A stretch of DNA of 64,000 nucleotides from the NCBI GenBank assembly GCA_003963365.1, contig RXJG01000002.1:513722-577721 (forward strand), given 5' to 3'. The number at the start of each line of letters is the position of its first letter. Position 1 is the stretch's first letter. The notes under the pieces were generated by a model. It was not told the origin of the DNA. It saw nothing but the letters and a program-made list of their open reading frames with translations, and did no database searches. The DNA is from Sphingobacteriales bacterium (GTDB lineage Bacteria; Bacteroidota; Bacteroidia; Chitinophagales; Chitinophagaceae). The translations under genes and the position numbers were made by a program. Below, piece after piece: positions 15,105 to 23,077 of the stretch.

Positions 15105-16736
15105 ATGAATTTAGGTTATTTCAATTATCCAATGCCGGCAAACGAACCGGTGTTGAGTTATGCCCCCGGAAGTAAGGAAAAAGAAATTTTAAAAGCCACA
15201 CTGGAGAAACTGAAAAGTGAGGTGATAGATGTGCCCATGTATATTGGCAGTAAAGAAGTTCGTACTAATACAAAAGGGGAGATTCGTCCTCCGCATGAAA
15301 TAAAACATTTACTGGGTTATTATCATGAAGGAAACGAAAAACATGTGCAGCAGGCTATTGATGCGGCATTGGCAGCTAAAGAAAGCTGGGCTAACATGAG
15401 TTGGGAAAACCGGGCAGCTATTTTTTTAAAAGCAGCTGATCTCCTGGCAACTAAATACCGGGCATACATGAACGGCACTACTATGCTTGGTCAGAGTAAG
15501 AATGCTTACCAGGCAGAGATAGACAGTGCCTGTGAGCTGATAGATTTCCTTAGGTTCAATGTTCATTTCCTAAGTGAGATATACCGTCAGCAACCAATAA
15601 GCGGACCCGGTATGCACAACCGTATGGAGTATCGTCCCCTCGAAGGGTTTGTGCTGGCAATTACTCCTTTTAATTTTACCGCTATTGGTGGTAACCTCCC
15701 CACTTCTGCGGCTATGTGTGGTAATGTGGTGGTTTGGAAACCGGCACATACACAAATTTATTCGGCGCAAATGTTTATGCGCATTTTAAAAGAAGCAGGA
15801 TTGCCGGATGGTGTTATCAATTTGATTTATGTAGACGGGCCAACATTAGGTAAAGTATGTTTCAGTCATCCTGATTTTGCCGGCGTACATTTTACCGGAA
15901 GCACAGGAGTATTTAACTATATGTGGGAAACCATTGGTAAAAATATGAGTGCTTATAAATCGTATCCACGGATAGTTGGTGAAACGGGGGGTAAGGATTT
16001 CGTAATAGCCCATAAATCCGCCGATGTGGATGTAGTGGTAACAGCTTTGTTACGTGGCGCCTTTGAATTCCAGGGACAAAAATGTTCTGCTGCCTCAAGA
16101 GCCTATATTCCTTCTAACATAGCGGAAGAAGTAAAGAAAAAATTAATTGCCGGAGTAAAGAGTTTTAAAATGGGTACGGTGGAAGACTTTACCAATTTTA
16201 TAAATGCGGTGATTGATGAAAAAAGTTTTGATAAAATAAAAGCTTATATCGATAATGCCAAAAAAGATAAGAAAGCAGAGATATGGGTGGGAGGTAAGTG
16301 TGATAAGAAAGAAGGTTATTTTATTCAACCAACCATAATTGAAGCAAAGGATCCAAATTATGTTACCATGTGTGAAGAGATATTTGGTCCGGTATTAACG
16401 GTGTATATATATCCTGCCAATAGTTTTGAAAAAACATTAGAGTTGGTGGATAAAACATCTCCTTATGCATTAACAGGCGCAATAATTGCCCAGGATAAAG
16501 CAGCGGTTGAATTAGCGACAAACAAATTGCGTAACGCTGCAGGTAATTTTTATATAAACGATAAACCTACTGGGGCAGTGGTGGGCCAACAGCCTTTTGG
16601 TGGGGCAAGAGCAAGCGGTACAAATGACAAAGCAGGTTCTGCGTTAAACCTTTACAGGTGGTTAAGTGCAAGAACTATTAAAGAAACATACAACCCGCCG
16701 GTGGATTACCGCTATCCATTTTTGCTTGAAGAATAA
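15105..16736 (+). CDS. pruA: L-glutamate gamma-semialdehyde dehydrogenase (P5C dehydrogenase)
   Basis: A 543-residue aldehyde dehydrogenase of the P5CDH type, oxidising glutamate semialdehyde to glutamate with NAD in proline and arginine breakdown. The catalytic thiol is the Cys in FQGQKCSAASR (about residue 327), and the general base is in VGETGGKDFVIAHKSAD. LTPFNFTAIGGNLP-like and EEIFGPVL regions match the family. The C-terminal YRYPFLLEE is typical of eukaryotic-like and Bacteroidota P5CDH. The single-domain form has no PutA proline dehydrogenase, and no putA-like gene is in the window. Confidence is high. Confidence 0.95.
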   Translation: MNLGYFNYPMPANEPVLSYAPGSKEKEILKATLEKLKSEVIDVPMYIGSKEVRTNTKGEIRPPHEIKHLLGYYHEGNEKHVQQAIDAALAAKESWANMSWENRAAIFLKAADLLATKYRAYMNGTTMLGQSKNAYQAEIDSACELIDFLRFNVHFLSEIYRQQPISGPGMHNRMEYRPLEGFVLAITPFNFTAIGGNLPTSAAMCGNVVVWKPAHTQIYSAQMFMRILKEAGLPDGVINLIYVDGPTLGKVCFSHPDFAGVHFTGSTGVFNYMWETIGKNMSAYKSYPRIVGETGGKDFVIAHKSADVDVVVTALLRGAFEFQGQKCSAASRAYIPSNIAEEVKKKLIAGVKSFKMGTVEDFTNFINAVIDEKSFDKIKAYIDNAKKDKKAEIWVGGKCDKKEGYFIQPTIIEAKDPNYVTMCEEIFGPVLTVYIYPANSFEKTLELVDKTSPYALTGAIIAQDKAAVELATNKLRNAAGNFYINDKPTGAVVGQQPFGGARASGTNDKAGSALNLYRWLSARTIKETYNPPVDYRYPFLLEE

Positions 16737-16751
16737 GTTAAGAACAATGTC

Positions 16752-16776
16752 AAGACTGTTATTTGACGGTCTTTTC
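16752..16776 (+). terminator. Hairpin after pruA (weak terminator)
   Basis: AAGACTGT pairs with ACGGTCTT (eight pairs, one G-U) around a six-base loop, followed by TTTC. The T-run is short. It could end pruA transcription or belong to the pyrR leader. Confidence 0.5.
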
Positions 16777-16842
16777 ATTTAGTTAAAATAAATTTCACTT
16801 TCACCGATACAAAAGATAAATTCGCTTTATTAAAGATTACCG

Positions 16843-17352
16843 GTGAAGACAATTTTAAATTCATACCAGCTTAATTTAACGATTCAGCGTTTAACGCACC
16901 AGTTGATAGAAAACAAGGTCGATTTTAAGCACACTACTTTTGTTGGGATACAGCCAAGAGGAATATTATTATCAGATAAGATCATTGAAAACATACGGTC
17001 AATTTATCCCAATGAAAAATTGCAATACGGAAAACTGGATATAACTTTTTACCGGGATGATATCCGGAAAGAATTACATGTTCCCAATCAAACCGATATC
17101 CCTTTTTCCCTCGAAGGGAAAAAAGTGGTTTTAATTGACGATGTGCTGTACACCGGCAGAACAATAAGGGCTGCCTTAGATGCGCTGCTTGACTTTGGCC
17201 GCCCGGAAAAAGTAGAGCTATGTGTATTAATTGATCGTCGTTTCAGCCGTCAGCTTCCCATTCAGCCGGATTATTGCGGCAAACCCATTGACTCAATCAT
17301 TTCTCAAAAAGTAAAAGTGCAATGGGATAAAGGGGAAGTTGTGTTGTATTAA
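16843..17352 (+). CDS. pyrR: PyrR: pyr attenuation regulator / uracil phosphoribosyltransferase
   Basis: A 169-residue PRTase of the PyrR type. VVLIDDVLYTGRTIRAALDAL is the PRPP-binding loop, and VGIQPRGILL and LIDRRFSRQLPIQPDYCGK are PyrR-typical. PyrR proteins bind pyr mRNA to attenuate transcription when UMP is high and may also make UMP from uracil. The start is GTG, since no ATG lies before the conserved first strand. It directly precedes pyrB (24-base gap), supporting pyrimidine control. No complete anti-terminator/terminator pair could be recognised in the short leader. Confidence 0.93.
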   Translation: MKTILNSYQLNLTIQRLTHQLIENKVDFKHTTFVGIQPRGILLSDKIIENIRSIYPNEKLQYGKLDITFYRDDIRKELHVPNQTDIPFSLEGKKVVLIDDVLYTGRTIRAALDALLDFGRPEKVELCVLIDRRFSRQLPIQPDYCGKPIDSIISQKVKVQWDKGEVVLY

Positions 17353-17369
17353 AATACCCTTTACCTTTG
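17339..17369 (+). promoter_or_regulatory. pyrB: Promoter of pyrB (TTG-N20-TACCTTTG) inside the end of pyrR
   Basis: TTG in the last codons of pyrR is 20 bases upstream of TACCTTTG, whose end is seven bases before the pyrB ATG. Both elements and their spacing match the Bacteroidota consensus. The start site would fall at the pyrB start codon, giving a leaderless message in addition to read-through from pyrR. Confidence 0.6.
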
Positions 17370-17376
17370 CTCTTTA

Positions 17377-18312
17377 ATGCAACTATCTACTCGTCACTTA
17401 CTAGGCATTAAAGACCTGACCTCACAGGACATTCAATTAATTCTCGACACCGCCACTCAATTCAAAGAAGTTTTACAAAGACCGATTAAAAAAGTTCCAT
17501 CGCTCAGGGATGTAACTATTGTCAATCTTTTTTACGAAAACTCAACCCGCACCCGTATTTCATTTGAGCTGGCAGAAAAACGATTAAGTGCTGATACCAT
17601 CAACTTTGCCGCCAGTGCTTCCTCTGTTTCAAAAGGAGAAACCTTACTGGATACGGTCAATAACATTCTATCTATGAAAGTGGATATGGTGGTAATGCGG
17701 CACAGTGCCAGCGGTGCACCTCATTTTTTAGCTAAACATATTCCGGCTGCTATTGTAAATGCCGGGGACGGAATTAATGAACATCCAACCCAGGGCTTAC
17801 TCGATGCTTTTTCTATGCGGGAAAAAACTGGTAAACTGGAGGGCCTTAAAGTGGCTATCATCGGTGATATTATGCACAGCCGGGTGGCAATGAGTAATAT
17901 TTATTTACTGAAGAAAATGGGAGCAGAGGTAATGGTTGCCGGTCCGCCAACGCTTATTCCAAAATACATACAAGAGGCATTTGACATAAGAGTAGAATAC
18001 AACTTAAGGAGGGCACTGGAATGGTGTGATGTGGCGAATGTATTGCGGATACAATTGGAAAGACAAAACCAGGTATTGTTTTCTTCATTAAGAGAGTATA
18101 GTCTGGCTTATGGTATCAACAAACAGATACTGGATTCGCTCAATAAAGAAATTGTGATTATGCACCCCGGCCCGATAAACCGTGGAGTGGAATTAGACAG
18201 TGATGCAGCAGACAGTAAACAATCTATCATACTGCAGCAGGTAGAAAATGGTGTGGCAGTGAGAATGGCAGTACTGTACTTGTTAGCCGGAGGAAGAGGG
18301 GAGAACAATTAG
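17377..18312 (+). CDS. pyrB: Aspartate carbamoyltransferase catalytic subunit
   Basis: A 311-residue ATCase catalytic chain that joins carbamoyl phosphate and aspartate, the first committed pyrimidine step. FYENSTRTRISFELAEKRL carries the carbamoyl-phosphate-binding S-T-R-T-R. GDGINEHPTQGLLD and IGDIMHSRVAMSN follow, and the C-terminal HPGPINRGVELDSD is the aspartate-binding loop. No pyrI regulatory subunit is nearby, as is normal for the class working with PyrR control. Length is standard. Confidence 0.96.
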   Translation: MQLSTRHLLGIKDLTSQDIQLILDTATQFKEVLQRPIKKVPSLRDVTIVNLFYENSTRTRISFELAEKRLSADTINFAASASSVSKGETLLDTVNNILSMKVDMVVMRHSASGAPHFLAKHIPAAIVNAGDGINEHPTQGLLDAFSMREKTGKLEGLKVAIIGDIMHSRVAMSNIYLLKKMGAEVMVAGPPTLIPKYIQEAFDIRVEYNLRRALEWCDVANVLRIQLERQNQVLFSSLREYSLAYGINKQILDSLNKEIVIMHPGPINRGVELDSDAADSKQSIILQQVENGVAVRMAVLYLLAGGRGENN

Positions 18313-18376
18313 GCAATTTGATCATGTGATGATGAGAATAAGAAAAGTGAAATAAGGAATAAAAAAGTAAAATAGA

Positions 18377-18420
18377 TTTTCACGCAAAGACGCAAAGTCG
18401 CAACGACAAGCATGCAAAAT
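18377..18420. repeat. CACGCAAAGACGCAAAG repeat (half palindrome)
   Basis: TTTTCACGCAAAGACGCAAAGTCGCAACG is one arm of the CACGCAAAGGCGC palindromic family; the matching right arm is missing. The 40 bases before it (AATAAGAAAAGTGAAATAAGGAAT) recur almost unchanged before the copy that precedes the GMC oxidoreductase gene, so the repeat travels with its flank. Confidence 0.65.
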
Positions 18421-18500
18421 ATTGATCATCACAAATCAATCAACTATTAAACCTTTAAATAATTAAACGAATAAACCAGTAACAAGAAACCAGCAACCAG

Positions 18501-18827
18501 ATGCGTACCATATTGCTTCTCCTATTTTCTAACATCTTCATGACCTTTGCGTGGTATGGGCATTTGAAGTACCATAATGTTCCATTGTGGAAAGCAATTT
18601 TAGTGAGCTGGGGAATAGCTTTCTTCGAATATTGCTTAATGGTTCCTGCTAACCGTATCGGTTATGGCGGTGGGTTTAATGCCTACCAGCTTAAGATAGT
18701 GCAGGAGGTAATCACTCTAACAGTGTTTTGTGTATTTGCAATTATTTATTTAAAAGAACCTTTTCACTGGAAATACCTCGTAAGCTTTGGCTTCTTAATC
18801 GGAGCCGTATATTTTATGTTCAAATAG
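18501..18827 (+). CDS. Small four-helix membrane protein, DMT/DUF486 family
   Basis: A 108-residue protein with four hydrophobic helices and the family signature WYGHLKYHNVPLWKAILVSWGIAFFEYCLMVPANRIGY. DUF486 proteins resemble half of a drug/metabolite transporter or an SMR-type pump and may act as dimers in the inner membrane; no substrate is known. It stands alone, with low-complexity CAGCAACCAG strings right before the ATG. Confidence 0.9.
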   Translation: MRTILLLLFSNIFMTFAWYGHLKYHNVPLWKAILVSWGIAFFEYCLMVPANRIGYGGGFNAYQLKIVQEVITLTVFCVFAIIYLKEPFHWKYLVSFGFLIGAVYFMFK

Positions 18828-18844
18828 GCTGCAGGGACATTTTT

Positions 18845-19360
18845 TTACATGCCCGGAAAACGAAAGCCTTTAAAAAACAACTGTTGTTTATTATAATCAG
18901 CCTGTTCCATTCCCTTTACATATAACACCGCTATTATTTTCCCATCTGTCCAGCCCTGAATGCTCCATTGGTTTTTATCTTCTGCCTGCCAGTAATCAAT
19001 AATGCCAATGATGTCTTCATTATTATTTAAGTGCATGCCTTTACCATAACCACTTGCTGAACGGATATTAAATTGTCCTTTTAAAAAATCGAGATAAGAT
19101 TCCAGCAATGCTTCTCCATCCTGGCCACTGCTTACAGAATCTTTTAATTGCACACAAATCAATCCGTAGGTAAATCCATCTTTCACACATTCACCGGTAT
19201 ATACTTTGGAAGAATCTTCGCTGTAGCTTTTTTCAAATTCTCCCGGATCACAAAACATATAAATGGAACAACCGCTTTTACTGACAGGATATTTTTTCAG
19301 CGACTGACTTTTTGTATTAACTGCAATTAATAAAAGAAGGATGCTTAAAATCTTTTTCAT
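18845..19360 (-). CDS. Secreted protein of unknown function
   Basis: 171 residues with a clear signal peptide (MKKILSILLLLIAVNTKSQS). The mature part has two cysteines in GCSIYMFCDPGEF, one more in TGECVKDGF and another in GLICVQL, so one or two periplasmic disulfides are likely. The rest is a mixed alpha/beta pattern ending KGFRFPGM. No family was recognised. It is convergent with the DUF486 gene. Related short secreted proteins are common in Bacteroidota genomes. Confidence 0.72.
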   Translation of the reverse strand: MKKILSILLLLIAVNTKSQSLKKYPVSKSGCSIYMFCDPGEFEKSYSEDSSKVYTGECVKDGFTYGLICVQLKDSVSSGQDGEALLESYLDFLKGQFNIRSASGYGKGMHLNNNEDIIGIIDYWQAEDKNQWSIQGWTDGKIIAVLYVKGMEQADYNKQQLFFKGFRFPGM

Positions 19361-19419
19361 GTGTATGACATAAAATTAAGAATTGTGGCTTAGAAATTAA
19401 GTACCCAATGCTACGGATT

Positions 19420-20412
19420 TTAATAAACCAGTTTACCAATCTTTCCATTGATGCCGGCAAGATAAACAGCTTTACCACTTTTAGCTTTTTTCACCACATG
19501 AAAACTTTCATTGCTGATTAAATTCCATTGCTGACCATTTGTGGTTGAATAATCTACGCCTGTTAACCCGCAGCAAATCCAATTGTTTTTGCCAATATAC
19601 TCCACGCAACTTCTGTAACCATGCGGATTGATGGCCGGTGCATTCCAGTGCTTGCCTCCATCTTTACTGATAAAACAATTTTTATCAGCTGAATCTTTTG
19701 TATTAAAATCTCCGCCTACAATAATCAGTATCTTTTCATTTTTAACAGCAATAGAATTAGCACCGGTTGTTTGTTTACCCTGGATGATTGGTAAATCAAT
19801 TTTATTATTTCTTACAAATAATCTTGATCTCAATCCACCGGTAACAAATACCGCTTCACTTTTATTGATGGCTTTTACATTCGTTCCACTGGAAGCAAAC
19901 ATCGCTTCACCGCTGTCAGCTTTGGGGTAATTTTCTTCCGGCAAACCACGCCAGGTATCACCACCATCAAAGGTTCGGGCAATAAATATTTTCCCATCAA
20001 TCGGGTCGCCAACTACAATGCCGCTCATTTCATTCCAGAATTCCATTGCATCTAAAAACATTCCCGGTCGTTTATCTTCAAACACTACTTTCCATGTTTT
20101 GCCGGCATCATTTGTTTTTAAAATATAAGCAGGCTCTGCCACTCCCATAATAATGGCTTCAGTGCTGCTGAACGCTTCTATATCACGAAAATCAGTTTTC
20201 TCAAATCCTTTCACCGTTATCCAGTCCCATGTTTTACCGGCATCGAGTGATAAACCAACCTGCCCGTTACTCCCACTCACCCAAATGATATGATCATTCA
20301 CCACACTCAATCCACGTAAAGATGTATGATGACCCGAATCAAGCACCTGTATCTTTTGTGCTGATAAATTATTGATGAAACACAACAGCAAAATGAAAAA
20401 AATGTATCGCAT
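19420..20412 (-). CDS. Secreted BNR/YCF48-like beta-propeller protein
   Basis: A signal peptide (MRYIFFILLLCFINNLSAQ) is followed by repeated propeller blades. Each carries a D-x-G-x-T-W motif, as in SLDAGKTWDW, TNDAGKTWKV, TFDGGDTWRG, SKDGGKHWNA and TTNGQQWNL. The fold is that of sialidase/YCF48 proteins, which often bind glycans or act in assembly; no catalytic sialidase arginines are seen. Start chosen at the ATG opening the signal peptide; the longer ORF overlaps the hutH leader. It is divergent from hutH. Confidence 0.85.
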   Translation of the reverse strand: MRYIFFILLLCFINNLSAQKIQVLDSGHHTSLRGLSVVNDHIIWVSGSNGQVGLSLDAGKTWDWITVKGFEKTDFRDIEAFSSTEAIIMGVAEPAYILKTNDAGKTWKVVFEDKRPGMFLDAMEFWNEMSGIVVGDPIDGKIFIARTFDGGDTWRGLPEENYPKADSGEAMFASSGTNVKAINKSEAVFVTGGLRSRLFVRNNKIDLPIIQGKQTTGANSIAVKNEKILIIVGGDFNTKDSADKNCFISKDGGKHWNAPAINPHGYRSCVEYIGKNNWICCGLTGVDYSTTNGQQWNLISNESFHVVKKAKSGKAVYLAGINGKIGKLVY

Positions 20413-20466
20413 ATAGAAGAATGATGAGGTGAAAGATAGCATATTAATCAATAAGCGGCGTTTCAT

Positions 20467-20474
20467 TACATTTG
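20467..20474 (+). promoter_or_regulatory. hutH: Bacteroidota -7 box (TACATTTG) before hutH
   Basis: TACATTTG fully matches TAnnTTTG and ends 20 bases before the chosen hutH ATG. That spacing allows a short leader. No -33 TTG is obvious. Confidence 0.5.
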
Positions 20475-20494
20475 CTGCCAAAGCTTGCCAGTTT

Positions 20495-22051
20495 ATGATA
20501 TTTAATTACGGAACGGATACTTTAACAACAGGAAAGGCCCTTGACCTTGCAAAGGGAAAAGTAAAAGGTGTATTGAATAATGAAGCGGTAAAAAAAATAA
20601 ATGCTTCATCGCATAATGTACAACAGATCGTTGACAACGATAAAACCGTTTACGGAGTGAATACCGGTTTTGGGATTTTAGCTAACACTGCTATTTCCAA
20701 AGAAGATACGGCAACACTACAGTATAAAATTTTACAAAGTCATAGTGTGGGAGTGGGAGATGCAATTCCAACGGAAGTTGCCAAGATTATGCTCATCACC
20801 AAAGTGCATGCATTAGCACAAGGTTATAGTGGTGTACAATTATCAACACTGGAACGTATCATCTGGCATATTGATAATGATGTAATACCTGTTGTTCCTG
20901 AAAAGGGTAGTGTGGGTGCCAGTGGTGATTTAGCTCCTTTATCACATTTGTTCCTGCCATTGATTGGATTGGGTGAAGTGTATCATAATAACCAGCGACA
21001 AACAACCAGCAACGTTCTGGCACAACTGGGTTTATCACCCATACAACTCGGCCCCAAAGAAGGATTAGCCCTCATCAACGGAACACAATTCATTTTATCC
21101 TTTGCAGTAAAAGCAGTGCAACGTATGCACAATTGTTTGGAAGCTGCTGATATTATTGGTGCGATGAGCCTGGAAGCATTAACAGGAACTAAAGCTCCTT
21201 TTGACGAACGATTGCATGAACTGCGTCCTTATAATGGAAATAAATTAGTAGCACAGCGTTTGCGTTTATTGCTGAATAATTCTGATATCATGCAAAGTCA
21301 TATTGATTGCGGACGGGTACAGGATCCTTACAGCCTCCGTTGTATGCCGCAGGTACATGGTGCTTCGAGAAATGCCTGGTTACATCTGAAAGAATTAACA
21401 GAGATAGAATTAAATGCAGTAACTGATAACCCTGTAATACTGGGTGCAGATGATACCATCAGTGGCGGTAATTTCCACGGACAGCCTTTGGCGTTGCCTT
21501 TGGATTATGCCTGTTTTGCTGCTGCTGAAATAGGAAACATCAGCGACCGCCGTTGTTATTTATTGTTAGAAGGGAAATGGGGATTGCCGATGTTGCTGAT
21601 GAAAGATGTGGGATTAAACAGTGGTTTTATGATTCCACAATACACCACTGCTGCATTGGTAACAGAGAATAAAACATTATGTTTCCCTTCCAGTGCAGAT
21701 AGTATTCCCACTTCACTCGGACAGGAAGATCATGTAAGTATGGGAAGTATCAGTGGAAGAAAGCTGAATAAAGTATTGGATAATTTAGAATTCATCCTGG
21801 CAATAGAATTATTATCCGCCTGCCAGGCAATAGAATTCCGTCGGCCATTAAAGAGCAGTGAATTACTGGAACATGCACATGAAGTAGTGCGTAAATGTGT
21901 AAGCTTCGCCAGCGAAGACCGCATCTTTGCAGAAGACATCAACAAAGTGGCTACTATCATCAAAGACTTTTCATTTGTGAATGACTTAAATACATTTGCC
22001 GCAGAAAAAGCAGTGAAACTGAACGGTGGGTTTGAAAGCTTTGCGGTGTAA
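20495..22051 (+). CDS. hutH: Histidine ammonia-lyase
   Basis: A 518-residue HAL, converting histidine to urocanate and ammonia. The MIO cofactor is formed from ASG in GSVGASGDLAPLSHL (about residues 142-144). VYGVNTGFG, GALINGT-like EGLALINGTQ, RVQDPYSLRC and NPV...GGNFHGQP are all present. The ORF track adds 22 upstream residues without homology; the ATG at MIFNYG was used. The next pathway enzyme, urocanate hydratase, is encoded about 1 kb further on with deoD between; hutI is not in the window. Confidence 0.95.
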   Translation: MIFNYGTDTLTTGKALDLAKGKVKGVLNNEAVKKINASSHNVQQIVDNDKTVYGVNTGFGILANTAISKEDTATLQYKILQSHSVGVGDAIPTEVAKIMLITKVHALAQGYSGVQLSTLERIIWHIDNDVIPVVPEKGSVGASGDLAPLSHLFLPLIGLGEVYHNNQRQTTSNVLAQLGLSPIQLGPKEGLALINGTQFILSFAVKAVQRMHNCLEAADIIGAMSLEALTGTKAPFDERLHELRPYNGNKLVAQRLRLLLNNSDIMQSHIDCGRVQDPYSLRCMPQVHGASRNAWLHLKELTEIELNAVTDNPVILGADDTISGGNFHGQPLALPLDYACFAAAEIGNISDRRCYLLLEGKWGLPMLLMKDVGLNSGFMIPQYTTAALVTENKTLCFPSSADSIPTSLGQEDHVSMGSISGRKLNKVLDNLEFILAIELLSACQAIEFRRPLKSSELLEHAHEVVRKCVSFASEDRIFAEDINKVATIIKDFSFVNDLNTFAAEKAVKLNGGFESFAV

Positions 22052-22054
22052 TAA

Positions 22055-22127
22055 TTTCACGCAAAGGCGCTAAGTCGCAGCGAAATAAACATTAAACTTT
22101 GCGCCGCAGCGCCGTGGCGTGAAATAA
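22055..22127. repeat. CACGCAAAGGCGC palindrome after hutH
   Basis: ATTTCACGC and GCGTGAAAT form perfect outer arms, and GGCGCT / AGCGCC pair inside them, giving a long imperfect hairpin between the convergent hutH and deoD genes. A further half-copy follows (CGCGGGGTCGCAACG). It is the most symmetrical member of its family here and could end transcription from both sides. Confidence 0.75.
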
Positions 22128-22226
22128 AATGATAAAATAATTATTCACAAAAAGCCGCGGGGTCGCAACGATTAAGATCGCAAAGAAAAAATCATTTTAG
22201 CTTTCCTGTTAATCCTGAAAATCCAA

Positions 22227-22937
22227 TCAATCCAGGTTCAGACAACTCTCCAGCGCCAGCTCCATCATCGGCAACAAAGCTGTTTCCCTTTGATCAGCGC
22301 TGATGAATTCATGTGTGGGAATAACATCCGATACGGTAAGTATTGTAGCAGCAGTTTTTCCTAAATACTGTGCATTGGCAAATAAAGAAAAGGCTTCCAT
22401 CTCCACTGCCAAACATTTATTCTTCTCCGCCACTTTAGGAACCTCCTTACTCTTACGGTAAAAAATATCGCTGGAGTGAATATTACAATGTTTTAAAGCG
22501 ATCTTAAGTTCTTTAGCTGTTTTCTTAATTATTTTATGAGCCTTTCCCTGGTGTTTTATCACATCACCTTTAATGCCCCAGGCATATTTGGCATAAGTGC
22601 TTTCGCTGGCAGCTTCATCCACATTAATCAGGTCAAACACTTTCAGCTTGGGAGTATAAGCGCCGCAGGTTCCAATACGGATGATGGTATCCACATCATA
22701 TTCCGTAAACAATTCATAGCTGTAAATACCAATACTGGGACAGCCCATACCACTGGCACCAACCGTAATACGCTTACCTTTATAGTTTCCTGTAAAATAA
22801 AAAGCATTACGGGTCTGGCTTACCAGTTCTACGCCCTGCATATACTTTTCTGCAATAAATTTTGCCCGCAAAGGGTCCCCGGCCAATAATACAGTTTTAG
22901 CAATATCTTCGGGTTTGGCGCTGATGTGTAAACTCAT
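22227..22937 (-). CDS. deoD: Purine nucleoside phosphorylase, DeoD type
   Basis: A 236-residue NP-I phosphorylase of the hexameric DeoD class that cleaves purine (deoxy)nucleosides with phosphate. Matches are MSLHISAKPEDIAKTVLLAGDPLRAKFIAE, GASGMGCPSIGIYSYELF, RIGTCGAY and VEMEAFSLFANA, with the catalytic Asp in LTVSDVIPTHE. The ORF track starts four residues early at a TTG; ATG was used. It lies between hutH and hutU but on the other strand, so it is not part of a hut operon. Confidence 0.94.
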   Translation of the reverse strand: MSLHISAKPEDIAKTVLLAGDPLRAKFIAEKYMQGVELVSQTRNAFYFTGNYKGKRITVGASGMGCPSIGIYSYELFTEYDVDTIIRIGTCGAYTPKLKVFDLINVDEAASESTYAKYAWGIKGDVIKHQGKAHKIIKKTAKELKIALKHCNIHSSDIFYRKSKEVPKVAEKNKCLAVEMEAFSLFANAQYLGKTAATILTVSDVIPTHEFISADQRETALLPMMELALESCLNLD

Positions 22938-22997
22938 AAATAGATACAATTAGAACTGACGAATATATTCATTTTATTGCGACTTTTGTAATGGTTC

Positions 22998-23066
22998 CAC
23001 GCAAAGTCGCAAAGAAAATAAGCCGCAATGAAAATTTCCTTAGCGTCTTCGCCTCTTTGCATGAAA
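22998..23066. repeat. CACGCAAAGTCGC palindrome before hutU
   Basis: CCACGCAAAGTCGCAAAG at the left pairs with CTTTGCATG at the right, with TTAGCGTCTTCGCC between. The element is only a dozen bases from the hutU ATG, and an open frame through it produces the false N-terminal extension of the hutU ORF in the track. Its position suits an influence on hutU translation. Confidence 0.65.
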
Positions 23067-23077
23067 AAAACAATATT

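Noticed and set aside
18728-18925. 65-codon ORF after the DUF486 gene
   Set aside because: It is a shadow of the DUF486 reading frame running into the end of a convergent gene.
22991-23077. N-terminal extension of the hutU ORF
   Set aside because: It reads through the CACGCAAAG palindrome; urocanase homology begins at the ATG after it.
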